Shown: piece after piece, positions 22,698-31,087 of the stretch | Numbering within the stretch: position 1 is the first letter of the stretch | Layout of the letters: the number at the start of each line of letters is the position of its first letter | Virus record (IMG/VR): IMGVR_UViG_3300046690_000140 | Coordinates: 1 to 42,274 of that record | Source: a virus | DNA: 42,274 nucleotides | Reading direction: 5' to 3' (one strand) | Notes under the pieces: model-generated | The model's input: the letters and a program-made list of their open reading frames with translations, nothing else | The model's database searches: none | What the model was told of the DNA's origin: nothing | Translations under genes and position numbers: made by a program

Positions 22698-22950
22698 CCG
22701 GCTGTCCTCCAGATCGATCTGTGGCGTCGGCCGCCATCGCCCTGACCGCGTTCATCTCGGCGGGCGACATTGTCTTGGGGAACGGGCTGGGCACCGCGCG
22801 CATCAGATCGCACACGCCAAACGGACTGATGGTGCCCATCACCGCCGAACAGCTGCCGGGGGTTCGATAGAACCTGCAGATGCCGCAGTGATCGATCGGA
22901 TCGCCCTTGCCGTAATTGGCCTCGGCCTGCGTATGTTTGCCTGTCACCAT
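22690..22950 (-). CDS. Small four-cysteine protein
   Basis: An 86-aa protein with Cys22, Cys25, Cys34 and Cys47 (HCGICRFYR ... GSCSAVMGTISPFGVCDL). The spacing matches small proteins that bind a metal or Fe-S cluster, such as high-potential iron-sulfur-like phage proteins, but I cannot tell which. The N-terminus is basic and polar, and the C-terminus is a helix (AEMNAVRAMAADATD). It overlaps the GNAT gene by 8 nt and lies next to the Gly-rich virion protein, so it is made late. Confidence 0.78.
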   Translation of the reverse strand: MVTGKHTQAEANYGKGDPIDHCGICRFYRTPGSCSAVMGTISPFGVCDLMRAVPSPFPKTMSPAEMNAVRAMAADATDRSGGQPGA

Positions 22951-24809
22951 CCGATGCCTCCCCCGCCGACGCCGTCACCCGGACCGGGTCCGGCGGAGTC
23001 TCCTGCTGTACCAGCGGTTCCGTCGCCAGCCGCTGCCCCTACTGCGCCAGCCACACCGCCACCGATGCTTCCGGCCTCGCCTGATTGTCCAGACGGCCCG
23101 TCCGCCGTGCCACCGAAGCCTACGGCGACACCTCCATCGGCGCCGGGGCCGACGCTCTGACCTGCGCCGAGGCCAATACCTTCGCCTAAACCGCCGACTG
23201 ACACACCGCCAACCGTGCCGTCGGCGTTGGTGGCGTCCCCAGTCTGGCCGAAGCCAATGCCGCTAAGGCCAATGCCGCTATCGGCGGTTTCTCCGGTAAT
23301 GCCTGACGCGATACCGGGATCCGCCGCTGTCGATGCTTCTGCGTCGGCCGCCACCGACATCGCGTCGGCGATGGCCTGCGCATCGGTCACGGACATCGCC
23401 ATGTTATTCGGTGTCAGCCCCGTAAGTCCCGTTACCTGACCAAGCGTCGAGGTCTGGTTTGGATCGCCGAAGTAGCCGTGTTGCAGGCCGGTATTGACGC
23501 CGGGCACGCCGGTTGGAGCGTTCAAGCCCAGACTGGCCGGTGACACGGCCGCTGCCGGTGCCGCGGTCGGTGCCGGACCAAGGCTGGTCGGTGCTGGCGT
23601 CCCGAGCGCGTCCATTGCCTGCTGCGCTTCCGCTTCCTGCGCCGCCGCGAGGTTCGCCGCTGCCTGCTGGCTGGCCTGCTGTCCAAGCTGCGACGCAGTC
23701 GGGCTGGCTGGCGGCGCCGGTGGCGCCGGTGGCGCTGGCGGTGCCACGTCAAGCCCGAGCGGTCCCTGCGGCGGGGCGAACGACATATTCTGGTTGTTCT
23801 GGTTGGTGACGCCTGTAATGGATGGCGCCGCAGCCAGATTAGCCGACTGCGTGGTGGTCGTCGTATTCGGCCCCGGTACGCCCTCTTGGGTCATGAAGCC
23901 TTGCTGCACGGCTTGGGCATTAGCTTCTGCCAATGCCGCCGCATCTTCTTCCGCCGTAGGTTCGCCTTTTTGCGGCGGTGTCGGAGCAGGCGGCGCTACT
24001 ACACTCGGCTGGTTCACAGTGGCCGGATCTTCCGCATGTGTATCAGCGGGTGGCTGCGAATTGACATCGACCTCGTTCTCCACAGCCGGATCGACCACGC
24101 CGTGTTCTACTTCATCCTGCGTAAGAGCTGGCGGCGCCTTGGCCTCTGGCGGCGCCTGTGGCACCGCCGTTGGCGGTGCTGGTGTATCCTCCGGCGGTGC
24201 GGTGAACGGCACGGCCTGCGGCACGGCAGCCTGCTCCAGCGCCGTTGGCGTCGGGTTGTCCGGGTCGCCGTGGCCGAGCGAGGTATAGCCGCCGCCATAG
24301 CCGTTGATTTCCGCTTGCCTGACCAGTTCGCGCGCGATGGCGTCGCGCGTCGGCTTATCTGTCTCTCCCGCAGCCACCGGTGCGGCTGGCGCCGATGGGA
24401 TAACCGGATTGGTGGAGGGAATGAAGCCCTGCCCGAACAGCCCGCCCATCGCCGCGCCGGTGTCGGTCGACGGCCGTGCGCGGTTGGTCGCGGTGCCGTA
24501 CGGGCCGACGTCGGGAACAGACTGATAGGCGTATTGCACGCCTTTGCCGGGCGCGCGCGACTGCAGCGGCTGGCCGTTCTTGTCCAGTGTAGGCGGGGCT
24601 TGCGTTGGCGGCCCGTCGTAGGGAACGACATCGTTACGGGTAGGATCTCCGGTCCGGTTCGGATCCGGGAGCACCAGCGGGTAGTCCAGACCCTGATCAT
24701 CGACAACGCCCGGCGTTCTGGTACGCATGTACGCGCCCGGAGGGTAAGGCGGATACCGCCCCATCAGGATGTCGGCCGGGTCGTAATAATTACCGTAGCT
24801 TCGCGCCAT
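22944..24809 (-). CDS. Pro/Ala/Gly-rich low-complexity virion protein
   Basis: A 621-aa protein. The first 60 residues have a Tyr/Pro pattern (YPPYPPGAYMRTRTP), and residues 150-420 are Pro/Ala/Thr-rich (TPAPPTAVPQAPPEAKAPPA). The last 180 residues are about 40% glycine with a GxG repeat (GIGLGAGQSVGPGADGGVAV), ending GDGVGGGGIGW. No enzymatic domain is seen. Such long disordered virion proteins may be flexible fibres or internal filler. The low-complexity DNA is prone to slippage, so length could vary between strains. Confidence 0.78.
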   Translation of the reverse strand: MARSYGNYYDPADILMGRYPPYPPGAYMRTRTPGVVDDQGLDYPLVLPDPNRTGDPTRNDVVPYDGPPTQAPPTLDKNGQPLQSRAPGKGVQYAYQSVPDVGPYGTATNRARPSTDTGAAMGGLFGQGFIPSTNPVIPSAPAAPVAAGETDKPTRDAIARELVRQAEINGYGGGYTSLGHGDPDNPTPTALEQAAVPQAVPFTAPPEDTPAPPTAVPQAPPEAKAPPALTQDEVEHGVVDPAVENEVDVNSQPPADTHAEDPATVNQPSVVAPPAPTPPQKGEPTAEEDAAALAEANAQAVQQGFMTQEGVPGPNTTTTTQSANLAAAPSITGVTNQNNQNMSFAPPQGPLGLDVAPPAPPAPPAPPASPTASQLGQQASQQAAANLAAAQEAEAQQAMDALGTPAPTSLGPAPTAAPAAAVSPASLGLNAPTGVPGVNTGLQHGYFGDPNQTSTLGQVTGLTGLTPNNMAMSVTDAQAIADAMSVAADAEASTAADPGIASGITGETADSGIGLSGIGFGQTGDATNADGTVGGVSVGGLGEGIGLGAGQSVGPGADGGVAVGFGGTADGPSGQSGEAGSIGGGVAGAVGAAAGDGTAGTAGDSAGPGPGDGVGGGGIGW

Positions 24810-24816
24810 AGCTACC

Positions 24817-26685
24817 TCACACGTTGACGCCCGCGGCGTCGTAGGTCGCCGCGATCGAGATCAGTTCGACATTCGGTGGCGAGGTCTGCGCGATCGTCAC
24901 CTGACAGATCGGCGCGTGCGAGAAACCGGTGTAGCCGATCGACACCCACATCGTGTTCTGCACCGTCGCTGTCGCAGGCGCTGGCTGATCCCACTGCGCG
25001 TATTGCAGCTTGTCCGCTGGCGACGGCGGTGTAGGACCGGGCGGCGTCGGACCGGCGTCCGGCCCCCACAGCCCCTGATCCCAGACGTCGAGCGGGCCGG
25101 GGTCCGGCGCTGCCGACGGCGGCGGCGGGATCACGATCACATAGTCGGTCGTCGCACTGAGCTGCGGCTGGAACGGCTCGCCAGCGCGGGCGCTGAACGA
25201 GGCGCGCGCCTGCCGCCACACGATCGTCGCCGACTGCGAGGAGAACATCTCCCAGCCGCCCACCATGGTGCAGACATAGGGCGTGCCGTCGTCGGTGCCG
25301 GTGCGCTCGAACTGGATGACCTTGCCACCCTGCGTACCAAAGAACGCGTCAGCACGAAGCCTGCCGAAACACATCACGTCCAGCCCGGTGTAGCGCGCCC
25401 ACGCGCCGGTCGAGACATTGACCGCACCCATGGTGTAGCTGCCGGGAATGCCGCCGGGCCAAGTAACGAATAGCCCGCCGAACTCGTCCCATTTCATCAT
25501 CGTCCACGGCAGCGCGCGCTTGGCATTGACCTCGTCGCGCCACATCCGCTTGATGGCAAGCGTGATGGCGGCGAGTTCGAGCTGCGCGGTGTCTTTGGTA
25601 ATGGACGCGCTGATCGGGATGATGCCGTCCACCGTCGCGATCAGCACATCGCCGCCGATCGCCTGATGCGCGTTCATGCCGAGCGGGAAGCTGGTGGCGT
25701 ATCTGCCCTCCTGTCGCCAGTTCGCCGCTGTCGAGGGGTCCGAGCCGGTAAATATCAGCAGCTCGCCTTGGTCGGTCATGAACACGCACTTGTCGTCAAT
25801 GCCGTCGCCTGCGTCGATGCTCCAAGTGAAGCCGCAGAGCAGCTTGCCACCTTTCGTCGCTGCTCCGGCAAGCGGGATCATCAGCAATTGCCCGCCGACC
25901 GCGTTGGTCGGCAGGTACCACGCATTCATGCCGCCACCTTCAATGAAGAAGTAGCGGCCGCGGTATTTCCAGACGTAGGTCAGGTTGTGGCCACTGACGA
26001 CGGAGGATCCCGCAGGCCCGGTGATCCAGCCGGAGCCATCGGATGCAGTATCCGGCACCCAGAAGGTCGGATGAGCAATACGATCCGCTTGGAAGGTGCC
26101 GGTCGCGGCACTGGTGTGTGCCACCGCGCATTTCCAGTAAGAACGGTCGGTAGCGTCCATCGCGCGAGCATTGATCGCGTAGACGGCACCGTTCGCCCAC
26201 GCCGTCGGTGCGGTTCCGTCCAGTGTCGCCCATGACGTGCCGTTAAATCTGAGCGGATAATCGCCCGCGTCGTTCAGCACCAGCATCCAGTAACCGCCTT
26301 GATTGGCGAGCGAGGACGCGACGTAGTTCCCGGAGTTCTGTCCTGACTTTACCAGAACAGGAACAGACGCGGTGACGTCGTACAGCTTGGTGGCGTTACC
26401 CGCGTACATGAATTGCTGGTTGCCGCTGATGTAATTGAACATCGAGACGACAGGTGTCGTCTCGGGCAATTGTAACCACGTCTTGGTACCGCCGCGCAGC
26501 TTGAGGCTCTTTGTCGTCGGCAGCCAGTTGTCGAGCACCAGCGCGCCGCCGGGCTGCATGAAACTCTCGTTCTCATTCAGAATGAGACCTCGCGTCGGCG
26601 CTGGCAGCGTCACGGTCTGCAGCTGCTGCGCGACCTGAGCCGGTACCGCCTGCCGCCTGAAGCCTTGGTAGGCGGCGACGTTCAT
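24817..26685 (-). CDS. Tail hub / nozzle protein
   Basis: A 622-aa tail protein. The first 60 residues hold the opening PAPTRGLILNENESFMQPGG, typical of podovirus tail-hub proteins. Residues 60-420 are a series of beta-rich repeats with Trp, Gly and Asp turns (YKYRG, DQGELLIFTG, GGDVLIATVDGIIPIS), consistent with a beta-propeller as in P22 gp10. A Pro-rich linker (PGPTPPGPTPPSPAD, about 540-560) joins a C-terminal beta domain. It should form the hexameric ring between connector and tail tip. Its start overlaps the connector stop by ATGA. Confidence 0.82.
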   Translation of the reverse strand: MNVAAYQGFRRQAVPAQVAQQLQTVTLPAPTRGLILNENESFMQPGGALVLDNWLPTTKSLKLRGGTKTWLQLPETTPVVSMFNYISGNQQFMYAGNATKLYDVTASVPVLVKSGQNSGNYVASSLANQGGYWMLVLNDAGDYPLRFNGTSWATLDGTAPTAWANGAVYAINARAMDATDRSYWKCAVAHTSAATGTFQADRIAHPTFWVPDTASDGSGWITGPAGSSVVSGHNLTYVWKYRGRYFFIEGGGMNAWYLPTNAVGGQLLMIPLAGAATKGGKLLCGFTWSIDAGDGIDDKCVFMTDQGELLIFTGSDPSTAANWRQEGRYATSFPLGMNAHQAIGGDVLIATVDGIIPISASITKDTAQLELAAITLAIKRMWRDEVNAKRALPWTMMKWDEFGGLFVTWPGGIPGSYTMGAVNVSTGAWARYTGLDVMCFGRLRADAFFGTQGGKVIQFERTGTDDGTPYVCTMVGGWEMFSSQSATIVWRQARASFSARAGEPFQPQLSATTDYVIVIPPPPSAAPDPGPLDVWDQGLWGPDAGPTPPGPTPPSPADKLQYAQWDQPAPATATVQNTMWVSIGYTGFSHAPICQVTIAQTSPPNVELISIAATYDAAGVNV

Positions 26686-27386
26686 GTCGGCACCGGGAAC
26701 GGATAGGCGGTGCGGACGCCACCGCCCATCGGACGTCGACCGATGATGATCGGCGCCGGGCTGTCATGTCCCATCGCGATCGACAGCGCGTCGGAATAGG
26801 TGCCCATATCTTCGGCGTAGCTGGTGCCCTTGTTCTGCTTCCACTGCCAGATCATGCCGAGCTTCAAAAGCCTCTCGTCGAGCCGGAAGCTGTCGGTGTC
26901 GGCCACGAAGCTGTCGCCATTGCCGCCGCTGGTGAGAGCGACACAGTTCTGTTCGAGGTAGGGAAAGTAGACGCTGGTGCCGAGCGCAAGCGTCGGTGCA
27001 ATCAGCATCTTGCCGCCCATGATGGTCCACTCTCCGGCGGCGTCGTAGTAATTGCGCGCGCGGCGGTTCAGCCACTCGTCGGTGTCAGGCACGAACAGCA
27101 TCGGGTACAGCGTCTGGGTCGATCGCCATACGCTCGACGTCAGCAGCATGCGCTGGTAGTCGGCCGGAAGATTGAACGAAGTCTTTACGCCGTCGCCGGT
27201 GAAGGTGTTCACCTTGCGAAACAGCGTCCAGTCTCGGGTGTCGTAGGCGATGCGCTGCGCCATCTCGTTGGCGAGAGCCAGCATCTCCTGCATGGTGCGG
27301 TTGGCGACGATGCTGGTGGTGACGGACGACGGCACGGCGACACCGACCACCGCGCAGACGTCCTTCACCACCGAAAGTAACGACAT
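26682..27386 (-). CDS. Head-tail connector / adaptor
   Basis: A 234-aa protein resembling podovirus adaptors (P22 gp4 / T7 gp11 type). The N-terminal helix LSVVKDVCAVVGV is followed by ANRTMQEMLALANEMAQRIA and DWTLFRK, then a beta-rich part (FTGDGVKTSFNLPADYQRML) and a C-terminal helix-rich region (LLKLGMIWQWKQNKG). The adaptor binds the portal ring and receives the tail hub. The following gene encodes the hub, as in this type of tail. Identification is by motif resemblance and order, not by a strict signature. Confidence 0.8.
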   Translation of the reverse strand: MSLLSVVKDVCAVVGVAVPSSVTTSIVANRTMQEMLALANEMAQRIAYDTRDWTLFRKVNTFTGDGVKTSFNLPADYQRMLLTSSVWRSTQTLYPMLFVPDTDEWLNRRARNYYDAAGEWTIMGGKMLIAPTLALGTSVYFPYLEQNCVALTSGGNGDSFVADTDSFRLDERLLKLGMIWQWKQNKGTSYAEDMGTYSDALSIAMGHDSPAPIIIGRRPMGGGVRTAYPFPVPT

Positions 27387-27387
27387 C

Positions 27388-28104
27388 CTATGCGACCTTG
27401 TCCGGCCGTGAGTTCTTGGCCATGCGTCTCAGAGCATTTCGGTTCAGCGCGCCGAGCGGCGCCTGACCTGTTTGTTCAGTGATGTACGCGCGCAGCTCGA
27501 TCAGCGACATCTCGTCGAACTCGTCGTCGGTGGAGGCTTCAGCCTCCTGCCGCGCCTTCTTGATCTTCATGTCCTCCTCAAGAACCGCGTTGCGGGCCTT
27601 CAGCGCCGCCAGCTCCTCGACCATCTGCCTGTTTGGTGCGGAGGCGCGGCCCTCCTCGATGAAGGCCTCGGCGGCGTTCTTCATTTCCCTGCCGCCGGGT
27701 CCGAGGTTCTTCAGCTCGGCGCCTTCGACCGCGGCGAGCTGTTCGATGGTGTAGATGTTCTGCGCCTTCAGCTCGGAGCGGCGGCCTTCAGACAGGAACA
27801 GCGCGAAGTCGAGCGGCGTGCCGGTCTTGGTCTGCGATGCTTTCGCTTTGAATTGCCGGTACTGATGGCTGAAGCGTTCGGCGTAGCTCTGCTTGGTCTG
27901 CTCGCCGGTCATGGGATCGTCGATCCAGCGCGCGAACGCATTGGCCGGAAACACTTTTACGTCCTTGCTGCCGGGCGCGCGGATCTCGCAGATCTCCTGA
28001 TCGTCGAAGATCGGCCGACCTTCGGCCAGCGACTTCGCCTTGTTTTCGGTTGCTAGATGCTTGAACAGAACGACGAGCAGATCATCAGGGTCTTGAACGG
28101 GCAT
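27388..28104 (-). CDS. Head-completion type protein (unknown)
   Basis: A 238-aa protein. Residues 120-155 look like a helix-hairpin-helix or SAM-like unit (IEQLAAVEGAELKNLGPGGR), residues 165-198 are coiled coil (EELAALKARNAVLEEDMKIK), and the C-terminus has an SAP/Rho-N-like motif (LRAYITEQTGQAPLGALNR). Similar proteins follow the major capsid in many phages and have no established function. Translation may be controlled by the RNA leader at 28112-28187, which can hide the ribosome site GAAGGAAGG 7 nt before the ATG. Confidence 0.78.
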   Translation of the reverse strand: MPVQDPDDLLVVLFKHLATENKAKSLAEGRPIFDDQEICEIRAPGSKDVKVFPANAFARWIDDPMTGEQTKQSYAERFSHQYRQFKAKASQTKTGTPLDFALFLSEGRRSELKAQNIYTIEQLAAVEGAELKNLGPGGREMKNAAEAFIEEGRASAPNRQMVEELAALKARNAVLEEDMKIKKARQEAEASTDDEFDEMSLIELRAYITEQTGQAPLGALNRNALRRMAKNSRPDKVA

Positions 28105-28111
28105 GGGTGGT

Positions 28112-28187
28112 CCTTCCTTCTCGGTTGAAACGGTCCGGGCCGCCTTCGTGGAAGGAAGGCAGAATGACCTACACGTCAGCGGCCCGG
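28112..28187 (-). promoter_or_regulatory. RNA leader with mutually exclusive stems over a ribosome site
   Basis: On the minus strand the ribosome site GAAGGAAGG (28120-28112) can pair with CCTTCCTTC (28159-28151). An interleaved stem pairs CCGGGCCGC (28135-28143) with GCGGCCCGG (28179-28187), both read on plus. A local hairpin GCCTTC/GAAGGC (28160-28155 with 28147-28142) competes for the anti-SD strand. The three pairings exclude each other or form a pseudoknot, so translation of the 238-aa gene could be switched. The gap 28105-28221 holds no gene. Confidence 0.55.
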
Positions 28188-28221
28188 TGTACTCGGTTCG
28201 CCTGTCAGCTGTTCGGCTTGC

Positions 28222-29241
28222 TCAGGCGGCCGGGTTGCTGTCGTACATGCGCCAGTTGAACAGCGGATTGGTCATCGTGAGTTCACCCATCCAGCCAATA
28301 AATTGCGCGATCGCATCTTTATCAATTGGCATCTGACCTTCGCCGTCGAACAGTTTGTCGAAGTTGCGCGCGCTGTTGTAGCGAAGCCGTAGCGTGTCGG
28401 TATTGATGCCGAACGTGGTATTGGCGGGCATGTTGCTGCCAATGCCACCATCGAGCACGATCTCGGCGCGCTTGCCGCCGCCGATATATTCGAGGGCGCT
28501 GAAGCCGAGCTTGCCGAGCGAGGTTTCGTTCTGTTGCCGCTGGATGGCAACGGTCGCGGCGTCATATGCCGCATAGTGCTCCGGCGACATAAGGAGAAGA
28601 TCCGCGTAGTCGCGGCCGCGGCTGCGCTGCGTCATGACGTAGTTCAGCATCGGGCGGATCGTGGTCGACGACACCTGCGTGCTTCCAGATAGGAAGCTGT
28701 TGGCGTCGAAAGTCGCGGTGCGCCAGATCAAAGCCGAGCCGCGATCGATGCCGCCATAGACGCCGGTCGTGTTCGCGATCGGGATCGCGGTGGCGAGCCC
28801 GGTAATCTGTTTGTTGCCGTTGGCGGTGCCGTCCGAGTAGATGCCTTGATCCATCGCATCTTCCAGCGCCTTCTCCGCCGCGGAGATGTAGCTCTCGTAG
28901 ACGTCCATCAGCTGGTTGTCGCCTTGGTTGTTGAGGATCTCCTGATAGCTCAGGATGATCGGGATCACGACCATCTTCGGATCGAAGAACGCGTCGTTAA
29001 AAAGATCGATCGCGGGGTTCAGCAGCTGATCGTAGCCGGAGTACCACTGCGCGGATTGCTTTCCGATCTGCAGGGTCTGGCGGATCTTCGGACCTGAGTA
29101 GGTCTGCCAAAGTCCCTTCCTTCTCATGACCGCGAGCAGCGCGTTGTTGTTGCTCACGAGATCTTCGTAGCCGGACGATCGATCCTCGATCGCCATCGAC
29201 AGGATCTGTTGATAGGCGGCATTACTGGTGACGTTGGGCAT
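28222..29241 (-). CDS. Major capsid protein
   Basis: A 339-aa protein with the length and order of a podovirus major head protein. It follows the scaffold and precedes connector genes. Typical features are MPNVTSNAAYQQILSMAIED (N-arm), YSGPKIRQTLQIGK, IPIILSYQEILNNQGDNQLM, a long helix EKALEDAMDQGIYSDGTANG (spine-like) and YADLLLMSPEHYAAYDAATV. A HK97 fold is expected. No protease gene is seen, so maturation without cleavage, as in P22-like phages, is likely. The ribosome site GGAG lies about 11 nt before the ATG. Confidence 0.88.
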   Translation of the reverse strand: MPNVTSNAAYQQILSMAIEDRSSGYEDLVSNNNALLAVMRRKGLWQTYSGPKIRQTLQIGKQSAQWYSGYDQLLNPAIDLFNDAFFDPKMVVIPIILSYQEILNNQGDNQLMDVYESYISAAEKALEDAMDQGIYSDGTANGNKQITGLATAIPIANTTGVYGGIDRGSALIWRTATFDANSFLSGSTQVSSTTIRPMLNYVMTQRSRGRDYADLLLMSPEHYAAYDAATVAIQRQQNETSLGKLGFSALEYIGGGKRAEIVLDGGIGSNMPANTTFGINTDTLRLRYNSARNFDKLFDGEGQMPIDKDAIAQFIGWMGELTMTNPLFNWRMYDSNPAA

Positions 29242-29263
29242 GGTGTTGGTTGCTCCAAAGGGT

Positions 29264-30535
29264 TCAGATCTGGCCGTTCAAACGCGCGATCGCGTTCGCA
29301 ACAGCTGCGCGAGGGGTTGGACTGGCCGTCCGCGGTCGCCTCGAAGTCCCGTTGGCCGGGCCTATCTCGTGGGTGCCGTGGATCGAACGATCCGGTTCTC
29401 GGGTCTGAGCCGATGTGGAGCGGGTCTGAGCCGCGTGTGTGGCCGGGTAGAGACGTTCTGCCCGCCGGTAGGCCGTTTCGAGATCGAAACCGAGCTTCAG
29501 TTCCTGCTCGATCGCAGTCCCGAGTTCGTCAAAGCGCGGATGGCTATCAGCGAAAACATCGATGGCGGACCGGGTCTGGACGAACTGCTGCTGAGTATGC
29601 ATCTGCTGCACGGTCTGGCGCAAGCCTTGGATCTCCTGATGCAGGGCGCCAATCTGGTGGCTGGCCGCCTGCTGCTGGTTGCCCATCTGCAGCTGGCGGA
29701 GCTGGTCCGGGCTTTGTGACAGCACATGGTAGGCGATGTCGCGCAGCCCGATCTTCTGGCCGTCAGGGGTGCGCAGGTTCAGATTGTTGACGATGACGTC
29801 CAGACCCGCGACCGGGTCCGCGCGCAGCTTCTGCTCCATGCCGACGTAATTGGTCAGCGCCTGCTGCAGCGTGGTGCCTTGGTCCGACGCCATCTTGTGG
29901 AAGTGCCGGATCTTGGTCATCTCGTCGAAGTCGCCTTTATATACGCGGTACGCCTTGACGAACTCCTCCTGCATCCGGCCGACGTCGCCGCGCACGCTCT
30001 CTGGCGTGCCGTGCCAGTCGGCCTTGGCCTGCTCGCTCATCCGCTGCGGCGGCACCGCGTAGGGCGCGTTCGGCGCCAGTTTGCGGACCGGCTGTCCCGG
30101 TTGCGCGGGCTGCGCAACATTTTGCGCGCCTTGCGTTGCGGCTGGCGCCGTGCGCGGCGCGAACCGGCCGCGGTCGCGCGGTTGCGCCGCGGACGGCACC
30201 GCAGCTTCCGCCTGCGGCCGCTTGCGGAGATTGAGGGCTTCCGGTTTAGTCTCCTCCGGCGGCTGGTTGTGGCCAGCCTTGGCCTCGGCGACTGGTGCGG
30301 TCCGCTGCGCGGGCCGCTCGCCCTTCGGCGGCGGGACATTGGCGCGGTCGAAGGCGCGCTGGATGGCCGCCCTGCGGCCCTCCGCCGCGTCCGGCGGGGT
30401 TTGCGGGGTCTGCGGGCCAACCGGGTTGGGCGAGTTGACCGGGTTCTGGTTGATCGGCACCTCGGTACGAGCCGGGGGGTTAGGCTGCGTCTGTGCGGGT
30501 AAGGGTGCCGCAGGCGTAACTGTCGTGTCAGACAT
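29264..30535 (-). CDS. Scaffold protein
   Basis: A 423-aa protein. The first 150 residues are Pro/Ala/Thr-rich and disordered. The middle is charged helix with coiled-coil character (MQEEFVKAYRVYKGDFDEMT; HQIGALHQEIQGLRQTVQQM), and the C-terminus is basic (RRPRTASPTPRAAVANAIAR). It sits immediately upstream of the major capsid gene, the usual scaffold position, and has no enzymatic motif. The basic C-terminus would bind the inner face of the capsid protein. Preceded by AGAAGGAA about 8 nt upstream. Confidence 0.88.
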   Translation of the reverse strand: MSDTTVTPAAPLPAQTQPNPPARTEVPINQNPVNSPNPVGPQTPQTPPDAAEGRRAAIQRAFDRANVPPPKGERPAQRTAPVAEAKAGHNQPPEETKPEALNLRKRPQAEAAVPSAAQPRDRGRFAPRTAPAATQGAQNVAQPAQPGQPVRKLAPNAPYAVPPQRMSEQAKADWHGTPESVRGDVGRMQEEFVKAYRVYKGDFDEMTKIRHFHKMASDQGTTLQQALTNYVGMEQKLRADPVAGLDVIVNNLNLRTPDGQKIGLRDIAYHVLSQSPDQLRQLQMGNQQQAASHQIGALHQEIQGLRQTVQQMHTQQQFVQTRSAIDVFADSHPRFDELGTAIEQELKLGFDLETAYRRAERLYPATHAAQTRSTSAQTREPDRSIHGTHEIGPANGTSRRPRTASPTPRAAVANAIARLNGQI

Positions 30536-30552
30536 GATTTTTTCCTTCTGTT

Positions 30553-30569
30553 ACGGCCTGTTGGGCCGT
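30553..30569. other. Small hairpin in the leader of the scaffold gene
   Basis: ACGGCC (30553-30558) and GGCCGT (30564-30569) form a 6-bp stem just upstream of the ribosome site of the scaffold gene, in the 48-nt gap after the gene ending at 30584. Too short to be a strong terminator; it may be an RNA-processing or stability element that helps give high scaffold and capsid expression. Confidence 0.35.
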
Positions 30570-30583
30570 TTCATTTATTTCAT

Positions 30584-30895
30584 TTAACCCGCACGGACGC
30601 GCTCGATCGCCTTCTTAAGTGAAACGCGGCGCGCCTCCTTGGCCTCACGGGTCTGGGACGGTCGTGTGGTCCGCGGTTTTGGCTTCTCGTTGCCGACCTC
30701 AATTAATCCGTTGGCCTTGCCCACCGCGCGGAACTCGCGCTTGGAGGTATAGAAGCGGCCGTCGACCTGCTCGGTCTCTGGCATGATGTCGCTGATCACG
30801 TAGGGCATCGGCAAATCGGCACGCAAATACGCATGCGTGTTTGCGCGCTTGACACGCCACTTTCCCGGCTCGATCTCGACCAGCTCGACCGTCAT
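30584..30895 (-). CDS. Conserved small phage protein before the scaffold
   Basis: A 103-aa protein containing PYVISDIMPETEQVDGRFYT and REFRAVGKANGLIEVGNEKP, a wording I have seen in a family of small phage proteins beside head genes of many podoviruses. The C-terminus is very basic (SQTREAKEARRVSLKKAIER), suggesting DNA contact. It lies two genes after the TIG-domain proteins and just before the scaffold. Its function is unknown. Confidence 0.82.
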   Translation of the reverse strand: MTVELVEIEPGKWRVKRANTHAYLRADLPMPYVISDIMPETEQVDGRFYTSKREFRAVGKANGLIEVGNEKPKPRTTRPSQTREAKEARRVSLKKAIERVRAG

Positions 30896-31086
30896 TTCGG
30901 GTGCTTGTCCCCGTTGGTGGCAATGACGAGGTAGTTCACCGGCATGCCGTAGGCGGCGACCTTGGTCACCGGCATGCCCTTGCCGTTGAGCGCCTCGGTC
31001 ACGCCCAGCCCGAGTTTCGGACTGGACGCGGTGACGTCGACCACGGGCCGACCGCCCGTGGCCACGGTGATGACGCTGACGCCCAT
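30892..31086 (-). CDS. Small hydrophobic beta protein (unknown)
   Basis: A 64-aa protein starting MGVSVITVATGGRPVVDVTA. Alternating hydrophobics and Gly suggest a small beta domain, then VTKVAAYGMPVNYLVIATNG. The family is common next to head genes of rhizobial phages; I know of no function. Its start follows the previous stop by 1 nt and it is coupled to the next gene by ATGA. It may be a minor head or decoration component. Confidence 0.75.
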   Translation of the reverse strand: MGVSVITVATGGRPVVDVTASSPKLGLGVTEALNGKGMPVTKVAAYGMPVNYLVIATNGDKHPK

Positions 31087-31087
31087 G

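Noticed and set aside
30553-30569. Terminator before the scaffold gene
   Set aside because: The stem is only 6 bp and there is no T-run on the minus strand; kept only as a minor hairpin.
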